64,000 nt of DNA from DATBSL01 sp964561785 (GTDB lineage Bacteria; Acidobacteriota; Vicinamibacteria; Fen-336). Below, piece after piece: positions 57,141 through 64,000 of the stretch. The notes below the pieces were generated by a model that was not told where the DNA came from, searched no databases, and saw nothing but the letters and a program-made list of their open reading frames with translations. Positions within the stretch are counted from its first letter, which is position 1. The number at the start of each line of letters is the position of its first letter. A program made the translations under genes and the position numbers. The DNA is taken from positions 19,574-83,573 of the forward strand of contig CAZLRF010000020.1 of NCBI GenBank assembly GCA_964561785.1, in the 5' to 3' direction.

Positions 57141-59255
57141 ATGGGCCATGCGATCTCGCGGGGACCCGACCACCGTGAGCCGCTTCGCACAGGCGTACGC
57201 CCGTGCTGCATCGCCACCGCGACCGGCGCGTTGCACCTCGAGCTCGCGAAGGCGGTCCGGACGGCGACGCTCGTGCTCCTGGGAACGGCCGGACACCTCT
57301 GCGCCGACGGCAGCGAGGCGGTCGGCGCGCCGCCGCCCGTCGACCACCGCGGGGCGGCGGTCCGCACCCTCGGCACGCCCCACGTCTTCGCGCCGCCCGC
57401 CGACGCGGAGGCCTGGCGGGCGCGGGCACGCGAGCTGCGCGAGCAGGTCCTGGTCAGCGCGGGCCTGTGGCCGATGCCGGAGAGAGGCCCGCTGCGCGCG
57501 CAGGTCTTCGGCCGGATCGAGCGGGGCGACTACTCGGTGGAGAAGGTCCACTTCGAGAGCCACCCCGGCTTCCTCGTCACCGGCAACCTCTACCGGCCCG
57601 TCGGGAAGACGGGCCCCTTCCCCGGGGTCCTGTCCCCGCACGGCCACTGGGCGTACGGGAGGCTGGAGAACGGCGCCGACGGCTCGATCCCCGCGCGCTG
57701 CATCTCGCTCGCGCGCCTGGGCCACGTCGTCTTCTCGTACGACATGGTCGGCTACAACGACTCGCGCCAGGTCGACCACCGGCTCATGGACCCTCGCCTC
57801 TCGCAGTGGGGGATCGGCTCGCTCGGCCTGCACCTGTGGAACAGCATCCGCGCGGTCGACTTCCTCGAGTCGCTCCCCGACGTGGACCGCGAGAGGCTCG
57901 CCTGCACCGGCGCGTCCGGAGGGGGGACCCAGACGTTCCTGCTGAGCGCGGTCGACGACCGGGTGAAGGTGACGGCGCCGGTCAACATGATCTCCCACTT
58001 CATGCAGGGCGGGGACGTGTGCGAGAACGCGCCGAACCTCCGGATCGACACGGACAACGTGGAGATCGCGGCGCTCGCGGCCCCTCGTCCCATGCTGATG
58101 GTCTCGGCCACCGGAGACTGGACGCGCGACACCCCGCGGATCGAGTACCCGGCCGTGCGCGCCGTCTACGAGCTCCTCGGCGCGGCGGGCAAGGTGGCCA
58201 CCGTGCAGATGATCGCCGACCACAACTACAACCAGGCCAGCCGCGAGGCGGTCTACGGCTGGTTCTCGACGTGGCTCCTCGGGCGACCCGACGCCTCGCC
58301 GATCCCGGAGAGGGACTACACGCCGGAGCAGCCGGCGGACCTGCTGGTCTTCCACGGCCGCGGCCTCCCGGAGGGAGCCCGGACGCAGACCCAGATCGTC
58401 GAGGGGCTCGTCGAGGCGCGCCGGGCCCAGCTCGCGGCGCTGCGGCCCCGCGACGCCGCGGGGCTCGCGCGCTTTCGCGAGGTCCTGGGCCCCGGCCTGC
58501 GCCACGCGCTCGCCGCGGAGTGGCCGGCGGCCGAGGACCTGCTCGAGAGCCCGTCGTGCTCGGGCGTCCTCGCCGGCGTGTGCGACCTCGCGGTGGGCCG
58601 GCGCGGCCGCGGCGATCGCGTGCCGCTGCGCCTGTGGGCGCCGCCGCCGGAGAGCCGCCGGGCCGTGCTCGTCGCCCACCCCGAGGGTCTCGAGGCGGTG
58701 ACCGCGCGCGCGGGCTCGCTCGTGGACCCGCTGCGGCGGCAGGGCTGGCTGGTCGCCTCGATCGACGCCTTCAACACGGGCTCCGCGCGGGCGTGGCGCG
58801 ATACGAGCGACCGCTTCTTCACCACCTACAACCGGACCGACGACGCGCTGCGCGTGCAGGACGTCCTCACCGCCCTCGCCTGGCTGAAGACCCGGCCGGG
58901 CGTCCGCTCGGTGTCGCTGGTCGGCCTGGATCGGGCCGGGCTGTGGTGCCTGCTGGCGCAGGCCCTCGCCCCCGGCCTCGACGCGGTCGTCGCCGACGCG
59001 GACGGCTTCGCCAGCGAGAGCGACGCGTCCTACCTCGGGCCGATCTCGATCCCGCTCCTGCGCAGCGTGGGCGGCTTCGAGACGGCCCTCACGCTGGGGC
59101 TCGGAAGGCGGCTCATGGTCCACGGCACGGCCGGCGCCTTCGACACCACGGAGGCGGAGCAGAGCGCCCGTACGATGTCCGGGCACCTCGAGGCCCTGCC
59201 GGAAACTCTCTCCGACGCAGGCGTGGTGGCCTGGCTCGTCGGCGACTCCCGGTGA
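57141..59255 (+). CDS. large alpha/beta hydrolase, acetyl-xylan-esterase-like, duplicated hydrolase regions
   Basis: 704 residues from ATG 57141. No clear signal peptide, though a hydrophobic patch occurs near TATLVLLGTAGHL. First alpha/beta-hydrolase region about 130-400: FPGVLSPHGHWAYG (oxyanion), the nucleophile in RLACTGASGGGTQTFL (GxSxG), PRPMLMVSATGDWT (acid), and a His in MIADHNYNQ. Similar to the dienelactone/acetyl-xylan esterase-like hydrolases of glycan loci. The second half (about 470-700) has a weaker hydrolase-like pattern RAVLVAHPEGLEAV...SVSLVGLDRAGLWCLL, with Asp/Arg in place of the serine, so it is probably non-catalytic. Natural substrate unknown; an acyl or methyl ester of a sugar is plausible. 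Confidence 0.7.
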   Translation: MGHAISRGPDHREPLRTGVRPCCIATATGALHLELAKAVRTATLVLLGTAGHLCADGSEAVGAPPPVDHRGAAVRTLGTPHVFAPPADAEAWRARARELREQVLVSAGLWPMPERGPLRAQVFGRIERGDYSVEKVHFESHPGFLVTGNLYRPVGKTGPFPGVLSPHGHWAYGRLENGADGSIPARCISLARLGHVVFSYDMVGYNDSRQVDHRLMDPRLSQWGIGSLGLHLWNSIRAVDFLESLPDVDRERLACTGASGGGTQTFLLSAVDDRVKVTAPVNMISHFMQGGDVCENAPNLRIDTDNVEIAALAAPRPMLMVSATGDWTRDTPRIEYPAVRAVYELLGAAGKVATVQMIADHNYNQASREAVYGWFSTWLLGRPDASPIPERDYTPEQPADLLVFHGRGLPEGARTQTQIVEGLVEARRAQLAALRPRDAAGLARFREVLGPGLRHALAAEWPAAEDLLESPSCSGVLAGVCDLAVGRRGRGDRVPLRLWAPPPESRRAVLVAHPEGLEAVTARAGSLVDPLRRQGWLVASIDAFNTGSARAWRDTSDRFFTTYNRTDDALRVQDVLTALAWLKTRPGVRSVSLVGLDRAGLWCLLAQALAPGLDAVVADADGFASESDASYLGPISIPLLRSVGGFETALTLGLGRRLMVHGTAGAFDTTEAEQSARTMSGHLEALPETLSDAGVVAWLVGDSR

Positions 59256-59276
59256 GACGGACCTCCGCACGAGTGC

Positions 59277-59292
59277 TATCATTCAATTGATA
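59277..59292 (+). promoter_or_regulatory. AT-rich palindromic operator/-10 at the MazEF-type pair
   Basis: TATCATTCAATTGATA contains TATCA...TGATA and the inner palindrome TCAATTGA, and ends at the first base of the antitoxin ATG. TATCAT also fits a -10 nine bases before the start. AT-rich in an otherwise GC-rich region, so likely the autoregulatory site of the ribbon-helix-helix antitoxin. Confidence 0.55.
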
Positions 59293-59537
59293 TGAAGACT
59301 ATTGCGATCTCAATAGACGAGTCGAGCCTGGCTGCGGTCGACCGCCTCGCCGGCCGGCCGGGGAAGGGGCGAAAGACGCCCAACCGCTCCGAAGTGATCC
59401 GCCAGGCGGTTCGGGAGTTCCTCGCCCGTCGGGCGAGGCTGGAGCGGGAGGCGGAGGACCGGCGCGTCCTGAGGGCGCACCGGGCGAAGCTCGAGCGCGA
59501 GGCGGCCGTCCTCCTCGCCGAGCAGGCCGAGCCGTGA
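59292..59537 (+). CDS. ribbon-helix-helix antitoxin of a MazF-type pair
   Basis: 81 residues. MKTIAISIDESSLAAVDRLA and NRSEVIRQAVREFLARRARL form a CopG-like ribbon-helix-helix DNA-binding domain; a charged coiled C-terminus (REAEDRRVLRAHRAKLEREA) binds the toxin. Stop overlaps the toxin start (GTGA). The gene begins in a notably AT-rich patch containing a palindrome, suggesting acquisition by transfer and autoregulation. Confidence 0.82.
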   Translation: MKTIAISIDESSLAAVDRLAGRPGKGRKTPNRSEVIRQAVREFLARRARLEREAEDRRVLRAHRAKLEREAAVLLAEQAEP

Positions 59538-59863
59538 CCCGGGGCGAGATCTACAGGACCGCCGACCGGGCCCCGGAAAGGGGGGGCAAGCCCGGCTTCT
59601 ACGTCATCGTGTCCCGGCCGTTCATCGCCGAGAACGACGACGTGTCGACCGTGATCTGCGCGCCGGTCTACAGCCAGGTCCTCGGCCTCTCCACAGAGGT
59701 GGTCGTGGGGCCGGAGGAGGGCCTTCCCCGCGTCTCGTCCGTGCGGTGTGACTTCCTCGCGCTGATGTTCAAGAGCAGGCTGACGGGCTTCGTCGCCTCC
59801 CTGCCTCCGCGCAAGCGTGCCGAGCTCGACCGCGCCCTCGCCGTCGCCCTCGACCTGCCCTGA
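59534..59863 (+). CDS. MazF/PemK-type toxin
   Basis: 109 residues from GTG 59534. MTRGEIYRTADRAPERGGKPG and FYVIVSRPF match the MazF strand beta1 with its GxxGxxR-type active region (Arg/Pro positions). STVICAPVYSQ, GLPRVSSVRCDFL and LPPRKRAELDRALAVAL give the rest of the fold. Probable sequence-specific mRNA endonuclease, held by the preceding RHH protein. Confidence 0.82.
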   Translation: MTRGEIYRTADRAPERGGKPGFYVIVSRPFIAENDDVSTVICAPVYSQVLGLSTEVVVGPEEGLPRVSSVRCDFLALMFKSRLTGFVASLPPRKRAELDRALAVALDLP

Positions 59864-60035
59864 GCGGCCGACTCCGCGACCGACTGCACGCCCGGCCGGC
59901 TCGACGCTCCATTGACACAGGAGCAGTCGTATCTGCACCATGGCACGTCGGCCGCCGCATCCAGGAGGGCCAGAAGCTCCTGCTGCACACGCTGTGCGAG
60001 GGGGTCGAGACGAGGCTGTGCGAGGGAGGTGGAGC

Positions 60036-61148
60036 GTGAGGCGGAGGGTCTTCCTCGGGGCGGCGGGAGCGGCCGCAACCGCCTGGGCCTGCGGTGGGTC
60101 GACCGCGGCTCCCGAGACGCCTTCTTCGCCGCGACCGCCCGGTGGCCCGCCCATCCCGTGGGGCGTCCGCCGGGGGGCGAACGCCGGGGCCGGGCTCACG
60201 GAGGCGGACGTGGCCGCCTTCGCCGCGGCCGGCGGGAACCTCGTCCGGCTGAGCTTCCCGGACGCGCCCCTGATGCGGCTCGAGCCGCCCCACGGTTTCG
60301 ACGAGGCCGCCTTCGGCCACCTGGAGCGCGTGCTCGACTGGTGCGAGCCGCGCGGGATCGCGGTCCTCGTCGACCCCCACCGCTTCCCGGGGACGGCCCA
60401 CCCGTACACGATGCTCGGGACCGACGCCTTCTGGCGCGACTTCCGCTGGCACGACCTCGCGGTGCGGCTGTGGACGGAGGTGGCCCGCCGCTGCGCGAGC
60501 CGCGGGGCCGCCCTCGCCGGCTACGACCTGCTGAACGAGCCCGAGGTCCCGTGGCCGATCCCGGCCGGGACCCCCGCCGACCTCAACCTGCTCTACCGCA
60601 AGCTGGTCGCCGCGATCCGCGCCGAGGACTCGCGTCACACGATCGTCCTCGCCGGTCCGCGGTTCGTCTCCGGCGGCCGGACGCACGGCTACCACGAGGG
60701 GCTGAACCTGCTCGAGGTACCCGACGACGCGAACCTCTGCTTCGAGACGCACAGCTACGAGCCCACGGCCTTCACCTTCCAGGGTGTCGAGGCCCCCCTC
60801 GACCCGCGCCTGCGCTACCCGGGGCCCGTGGAGGGAGTCGACTGGGGAGCCGGCCAGCAGGCGAGCGTCCACCAGCCGGTCGTCGACTTCCAGCGCCGCA
60901 CCGGGCGGCCGATCCTGGTCGGGGAGTTCAGCGCGGCGCGCTGGCTCGGCGACGCCGGCAACCGGTGGGTCCGCGACGTCCTGGAGGTCGCCGAGGCGAA
61001 CGGCTGGAGCTGGGCGTACCACGCGTGGCGGGAGTTCCACGGGTGGGACGCCGAGATGTCGAACACGAGCGCGGAAGACCGCGCGCGCTACGCGTCCACG
61101 CCGCGCCTCGACCTGCTGAAGGCCTACTGGGCGCGCAACCCGCGCTGA
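60036..61148 (+). CDS. Tat-exported glycoside hydrolase family 5-type (cellulase/mannanase-fold) enzyme
   Basis: 370 residues from GTG 60036 (GGGAGGTGGAGC upstream). N-terminus VRRRVFLGAAGAAATAWACGG is a twin-arginine lipoprotein signal (RRRVFL, lipobox AWAC). Mature GH5-like barrel: acid/base Glu in AGYDLLNEPEVPWP (NEP), nucleophile Glu in GRPILVGEFSAARWL, substrate aromatics GWSWAYHAW and HSYEPTAF. Hydrolyses a beta-linked glycan or glycoside at the cell surface. ATG 59940 would add 32 residues without a proper signal. The 172 bases upstream contain a TTGACA (59912-59917) but no good -10. Confidence 0.85.
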   Translation: MRRRVFLGAAGAAATAWACGGSTAAPETPSSPRPPGGPPIPWGVRRGANAGAGLTEADVAAFAAAGGNLVRLSFPDAPLMRLEPPHGFDEAAFGHLERVLDWCEPRGIAVLVDPHRFPGTAHPYTMLGTDAFWRDFRWHDLAVRLWTEVARRCASRGAALAGYDLLNEPEVPWPIPAGTPADLNLLYRKLVAAIRAEDSRHTIVLAGPRFVSGGRTHGYHEGLNLLEVPDDANLCFETHSYEPTAFTFQGVEAPLDPRLRYPGPVEGVDWGAGQQASVHQPVVDFQRRTGRPILVGEFSAARWLGDAGNRWVRDVLEVAEANGWSWAYHAWREFHGWDAEMSNTSAEDRARYASTPRLDLLKAYWARNPR

Positions 61149-61187
61149 GGCGGCCTGCTCACCGCCCACTTCGACGCCGGGGCCGCC
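61149..61187. terminator. weak hairpin between convergent genes
   Basis: GGCGGCC (61149-61155) and GGCCGCC (61181-61187) can pair around a 25-base loop in the 43 bases between the GH5 stop and the enolase-superfamily stop. It could terminate both transcripts, but lacks a T-tract. Confidence 0.3.
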
Positions 61188-61191
61188 CTCG

Positions 61192-62589
61192 TCAGGCCCG
61201 GCGCGGCGCGCCCGTCGCCGCCCGGCTCCACAGCCGGTCCCACGCCCGCTCCTCGTTCCACTCGGGCGTCGGGGCGAAGTACTTCGTCGGGTCCTTGAGC
61301 TGCGACTTGATCGCGTCCTCGTCGAGGCCGATCCCGAGCCCCGGCCCGTTCGGCACCGGGATGAAGCCCTCCTTGTCCATGAGGGGCTTCGGCACGCCGG
61401 TCACGAGCTCGTCGTACCAGGCGTCGTCCACGTTGTGGTGCTCCATGACGAGGAAGTTCTCGGTGGCCGCCGCGCAGTGGACGCTCGAGAAGAGGGTGAC
61501 CGGGTTGCCCGCCATGTGGAGCGCCATCGAGATCCCGTGCTCCATCGCGAGGTCGCCGATCTTCTTGGTCTCCAGCAGGCCGCCGGAGCTCGCGAGGTCG
61601 GGGTGGCAGATCGCGATCGCCTTCTTCTCGAAGAGGTCGAGGAAGCCCTCCTTGAGGTAGATGTCCTCCCCTGTGAGGATCGGAGTCTTGCAGGAGTTCT
61701 TGAGGCGCACGTACTGGTCGGTGTACTGCCAGGGCACCATGTCCTCGAGCCACGCGAGGTTGAACGGGTCGAGGGCCTGGGCGAGCTTGATCCCGTCCTC
61801 GATGCCGAAGTGACCGTAGTGGTCGGTGGCGATCGGGATCTCCCAGCCCACGATCTCGCGCACGGTGGCGGTGTACTCCTGCATCACCTTGAGGCCCTTC
61901 TCCGTGATGCGGATGCCGGTGAAGGGGTGGGCCACCCGCGAGAACTCGCTCCCCGAGTACTGGTCGAACGGATCGACGCCCTGGCCCTTGGGCCAGGTGA
62001 GGCCGCCCGGCACGTTCTTCAGCTGATTGATGCTGATGTCCATCTTGAGGAACGTGAAGCCCCGCTCCATGCGGGCCTTGAGGCGGTTGCCCATCTCCAC
62101 CGGGTCGAGCGAGGCCGGCGTGTCGGCGTAGACCCGGATCTTGTCGCGGAACTTGCCGCCGAGCATCTGCCAGCACGGCACGCCCCACGCCTTGCCCGCG
62201 AGGTCGAAGCAGGCCATCTCGATCGCGACGACGCCGCCCGCCTGCCGCGCGTGGTGGCCGAACTGCTTCAGCTTACGGAAGATCTTGTCCACGTTGCAGG
62301 GGTTCTCGCCGAGCACGCGGCTCTTCAGCATGAGCGCGTAGGTGGGGCTCCCGCCGTCGCGCACCTCGCCCCAGCCCGAGAGGCCCTGGTTCGTGTCGAG
62401 GCGGATGATCCAGCGGTTGTGGACGTTCACCACCCGCAGGTCGGTGATCCGGAGCTGCGAGGGCTCGGAGCGCGTGTTGACGCGGCCGCGCACCTCCTCC
62501 GCGTCGGCGTCGGTCGCGAAGCCGTGCACCCCCGCCGTCGCGGCAAAGGTTCCGAGTCCCAGGCCCCTCAGGGCGTCGCGTCGGTCCAT
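61192..62589 (-). CDS. Tat-exported enolase-superfamily (mandelate racemase/muconate lactonizing) acid sugar dehydratase
   Basis: 465 residues from ATG 62589, with GGAGG seven bases upstream. Twin-arginine signal MDRRDALRGLGLGTFAATAG. N-terminal capping domain (RIIRLDTNQGLSGWGEV-like: here RWIIRLDTNQGLSGWGEVRD), and barrel with FTFLKMDISI, metal ligands around IPIATDHYGHFGIEDG, LAWLEDMVPW and TGEDIYLKEGF, then HPDLASSGGL and MAGNPVT. Likely dehydrates an aldonic or uronic acid (galactonate/glucarate dehydratase-like). Export of such an enzyme is unusual outside this group. Divergent from the SelA-like gene. Confidence 0.85.
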   Translation of the reverse strand: MDRRDALRGLGLGTFAATAGVHGFATDADAEEVRGRVNTRSEPSQLRITDLRVVNVHNRWIIRLDTNQGLSGWGEVRDGGSPTYALMLKSRVLGENPCNVDKIFRKLKQFGHHARQAGGVVAIEMACFDLAGKAWGVPCWQMLGGKFRDKIRVYADTPASLDPVEMGNRLKARMERGFTFLKMDISINQLKNVPGGLTWPKGQGVDPFDQYSGSEFSRVAHPFTGIRITEKGLKVMQEYTATVREIVGWEIPIATDHYGHFGIEDGIKLAQALDPFNLAWLEDMVPWQYTDQYVRLKNSCKTPILTGEDIYLKEGFLDLFEKKAIAICHPDLASSGGLLETKKIGDLAMEHGISMALHMAGNPVTLFSSVHCAAATENFLVMEHHNVDDAWYDELVTGVPKPLMDKEGFIPVPNGPGLGIGLDEDAIKSQLKDPTKYFAPTPEWNEERAWDRLWSRAATGAPRRA

Positions 62590-62704
62590 GGTCGTCCCTC
62601 CTCGCGGGGGGACGATATCACCGCCCGGGCGCCGGCAGCATCTCCGCCACCCAGACGAAGCCCGGAGAGGGACTGTCCCCCGGCCCCGGGGGTAGACTCC
62701 GCGT

Positions 62705-63346
62705 ATGCGGCGACGCGACGTGCTGAGGGCGGCGGCGACCGCGGCGGGGGCGAGCTCGCGGGGCCGCGCGGCGACTGCGGGGGAGAACACCGCCGCGGGA
62801 TCGGTCTACGCCCGCCTCGGGGTGAAGCCCGTGATCAACGCCATGGGGACGGTCACGATCCTCGGCGGGTCGCTGATGCCGCCGGAAGTCGTGCGCGCGT
62901 TGGAGGAGGCCTCGCGGCACTTCGTCCACCTGCCCGATCTCCAGAAGAGGGCCGGGGAGAGGATCGCCCAGCTGCCCGACCCGACCGGGATGCCGTTCGA
63001 GGTGATCCAGCAGAAGAGCCACCGCTCGGGCTACGAGCCGCAGATCCGCGTGGCGGGGGCGAAGGTCGACGAGATGAAGCAGGCGCTCGGCGCGCTCACG
63101 GGCCTCACGCTCGAGACCTTCGTTCCCGGGATCGCCAACCACGTCCCCCACCTCCGGCTCGCCTGGGACGAGGCCGCCCGTGGCCTCACGGCAAAGCAGG
63201 TCCACGCGCAGCTGCAGGCGGGCGACCCGCCCATCCACGTCCTGCTCGGCGGTCCGGGGGCGCTCACCGTGTCCGTCTGGATGCTGCAGGGCGACGAGCA
63301 CCGCCTCGTGGCCCGGCGGCTGCGGGGCATCTTCGAGAGGTCATGA
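62705..63346 (+). CDS. SelA-like PLP-family protein with large internal deletions, Tat-type N-terminus
   Basis: 213 residues. Twin-arginine-like start MRRRDVLRAAATAAGASS, then ARLGVKPVINAMGTVTILGG and SLMPPEVVRALEEASRHFVH as in the SelA/DgaE-like PLP enzymes (D-glucosaminate-6-phosphate ammonia-lyase type). From RIAQL it jumps directly to PDPTGMPFEVIQQKSHRSGYE, and after AGAKVDEMKQAL straight to ETFVPGIANHVPHLRLAWDEA and the C-terminal GALTVSVWMLQ. Full family members are about 400-450 residues, so two blocks, including the cofactor lysine region, are missing while the frame is kept. Either a decayed paralogue or a shortened non-enzymatic protein. Its stop overlaps the next start. Confidence 0.7.
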   Translation: MRRRDVLRAAATAAGASSRGRAATAGENTAAGSVYARLGVKPVINAMGTVTILGGSLMPPEVVRALEEASRHFVHLPDLQKRAGERIAQLPDPTGMPFEVIQQKSHRSGYEPQIRVAGAKVDEMKQALGALTGLTLETFVPGIANHVPHLRLAWDEAARGLTAKQVHAQLQAGDPPIHVLLGGPGALTVSVWMLQGDEHRLVARRLRGIFERS

Positions 63347-64000
63347 GAGAGAGGCTCCGGGACCTCGCGGTCCTCGTCCTGCTCTGCGCCCTCGTGGCGC
63401 CGCTCGCGGCGTGGGGTCACGGGCGGCTCGATCCCGTCACCTGGCGCGTGCCCGTGGACTACGGGGGTGACGCGCTGTTCGTGCTCGCCGTCCTCAAGGC
63501 GGCCGGGGACGGACACGTCGCCCCGCTGAGGCGGCTCGAGGTACCGGAGCTGGGCGCGCCCTTCGGTGCCCGCTGGGACGACTTCATCCGCCAGCACAAG
63601 CCGCAGCTCTGGCTGGCCGGCGCCCTCGTCCGGCGCGTGGGGCTCTTCCGGGCGGCCAACCTCGTGGTGCTGGCTGCGCACCTGCTGGCGGCGGCCGCCT
63701 TCCTCGTCGTCGCGCGCCGGCTGGGCGCGCGACGCTCCTGGGCGGCGGCGTGCGCGGCCGCCTTCGGCCTGTCCCCGTTCCTCTTCGGGCGCTCCCTGGC
63801 CCACATGACCGTGATCATGTGCTGGCCGCTTCCGTTCTGCGTCCTGGTCGTGGGGTGGGCCTTCTCGCGCGCGGGTCTCGGACCCGCCTCCTCCCGCTTG
63901 CCCGCGGCGGCCGGCGTCGCGGTCCTCCAGGGCTTCCACAGCGTGTACTTCTCGGGGCTGTTCGCCCAGTTCCTGGTCCTCGCCGCCGCGACGCAGGCCC
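63343..64000 (+). CDS. polytopic membrane protein, glycosyltransferase-like, truncated by window end
   Basis: At least 219 residues from ATG 63343 (overlapping the previous stop as ATGA) to the window end. Helices include LAVLVLLCALVAPLAAW, ANLVVLAAHLLAAAAFLVVA, AAACAAAFGLSPFLFG and AAGVAVLQGFHSVYFSGLFAQ. The early loop WRVPVDYGGDALFVLAVLKAA with GAPFGARWDDF resembles the first periplasmic loop of GT-C-type membrane glycosyltransferases that use polyprenyl-linked sugars. The C-terminal part is not visible, so the family call is tentative. Confidence 0.55.
   Translation, partial: MRERLRDLAVLVLLCALVAPLAAWGHGRLDPVTWRVPVDYGGDALFVLAVLKAAGDGHVAPLRRLEVPELGAPFGARWDDFIRQHKPQLWLAGALVRRVGLFRAANLVVLAAHLLAAAAFLVVARRLGARRSWAAACAAAFGLSPFLFGRSLAHMTVIMCWPLPFCVLVVGWAFSRAGLGPASSRLPAAAGVAVLQGFHSVYFSGLFAQFLVLAAATQA

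Noticed and set aside
59925..59935. AGTCGTATCTG is shared with the minus strand of the TonB-operon leader (40490s), suggesting a common operator for the receptor and the GH5 gene.
   Set aside because: An 11-base match is expected many times by chance in 64 kb searched on both strands, and the flanks do not match.
59668..60078. Minus-strand frame (VPWCRYDCSCVNG...) upstream of the GH5 gene that looked protein-like.
   Set aside because: It runs antisense through the MazF-type toxin gene and no family or ribosome-binding site supports it.

Overview
The window is a GC-rich, gene-dense stretch of a didermic (outer-membrane) bacterial chromosome. It carries lptD, a gmhA-type isomerase, a Pal lipoprotein, and a TonB-dependent receptor with an N-terminal carboxypeptidase-regulatory domain. 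Alongside these are a Ser/Thr kinase with TPRs, a DUF4388 protein, a LysW-like carrier and several Tat-exported sugar enzymes. This mix is most familiar to me from Acidobacteriota; the phylum call is an inference from gene content only. About 63 protein genes are called. I saw no rRNA, tRNA, CRISPR array, prophage or intact transposase.

Layout: 1-3973, mostly minus strand: a truncated acyl-CoA carboxyltransferase, a CMD-family protein, an exported protein, a YdjM-like membrane protein and a GNAT-YoaP fusion. 4048-9007, plus: a tightly packed MFS transporter / sialate-lyase-like aldolase / ILVBL-like ThDP enzyme / saccharopine-dehydrogenase-like reductase cluster. 9066-11270: a membrane spermidine-synthase-like protein. 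11272-20093: a lipoprotein, then a polyphosphate/phosphate island (sixA, CHAD, ppx, ppk, DUF309, PhoR/PhoB-like pair). 20238-29861: plant-type ispH, a threonine dehydratase-like gene, then the coupled operon fabI-lptD-two sugar/ketone reductases-VTE5/VTE6 fusion-ubiA. 29876-34457, minus: mtnA-tsaD-small ORF-glycerate kinase-grpE. 34526-37197: moeA-moaC and a frameshifted nucleotidyltransferase module. 37314-40424, minus: TonB receptor and a small membrane protein. 40762-46589: sulfatase-like/TPR protein, VapBC-type pair, beta-propeller, LysW-like, larE, tatA, pal. 46730-53350: Ser/Thr kinase, two exported proteins, a J-like protein without HPD, gmhA, a DHS-like protein and DUF4388. 53366-59255: SDR, aguB-aguA, a methyltransferase and a large alpha/beta hydrolase. 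59292-64000: MazEF-type pair, Tat-exported GH5, Tat-exported enolase-superfamily dehydratase, an internally deleted SelA-like protein and a truncated membrane protein.

Themes: envelope biogenesis and isoprenoid/quinone lipids (ispH, fabI, lptD, prenol kinase fusion, ubiA); phosphate and polyphosphate handling; polyamine chemistry (aguAB, SpeE-like); and exported sugar-acid or glycan processing. Gene expression has two visible habits. Fifteen gene pairs overlap by exactly four bases as NTGA, using all four possible start codons (ATG, GTG, TTG and CTG). At least eight genes have a -10-like hexamer ending 8-10 bases before the start codon, which implies leaderless transcripts.

The items I think most deserve a second look are: the VTE5-VTE6 fusion beside UbiA; the eukaryote-like ILVBL/NPL cluster; the J-domain protein lacking HPD; the LysW-LarE pair; the shortened SelA-like protein; and the CTG-start and leaderless-promoter patterns.
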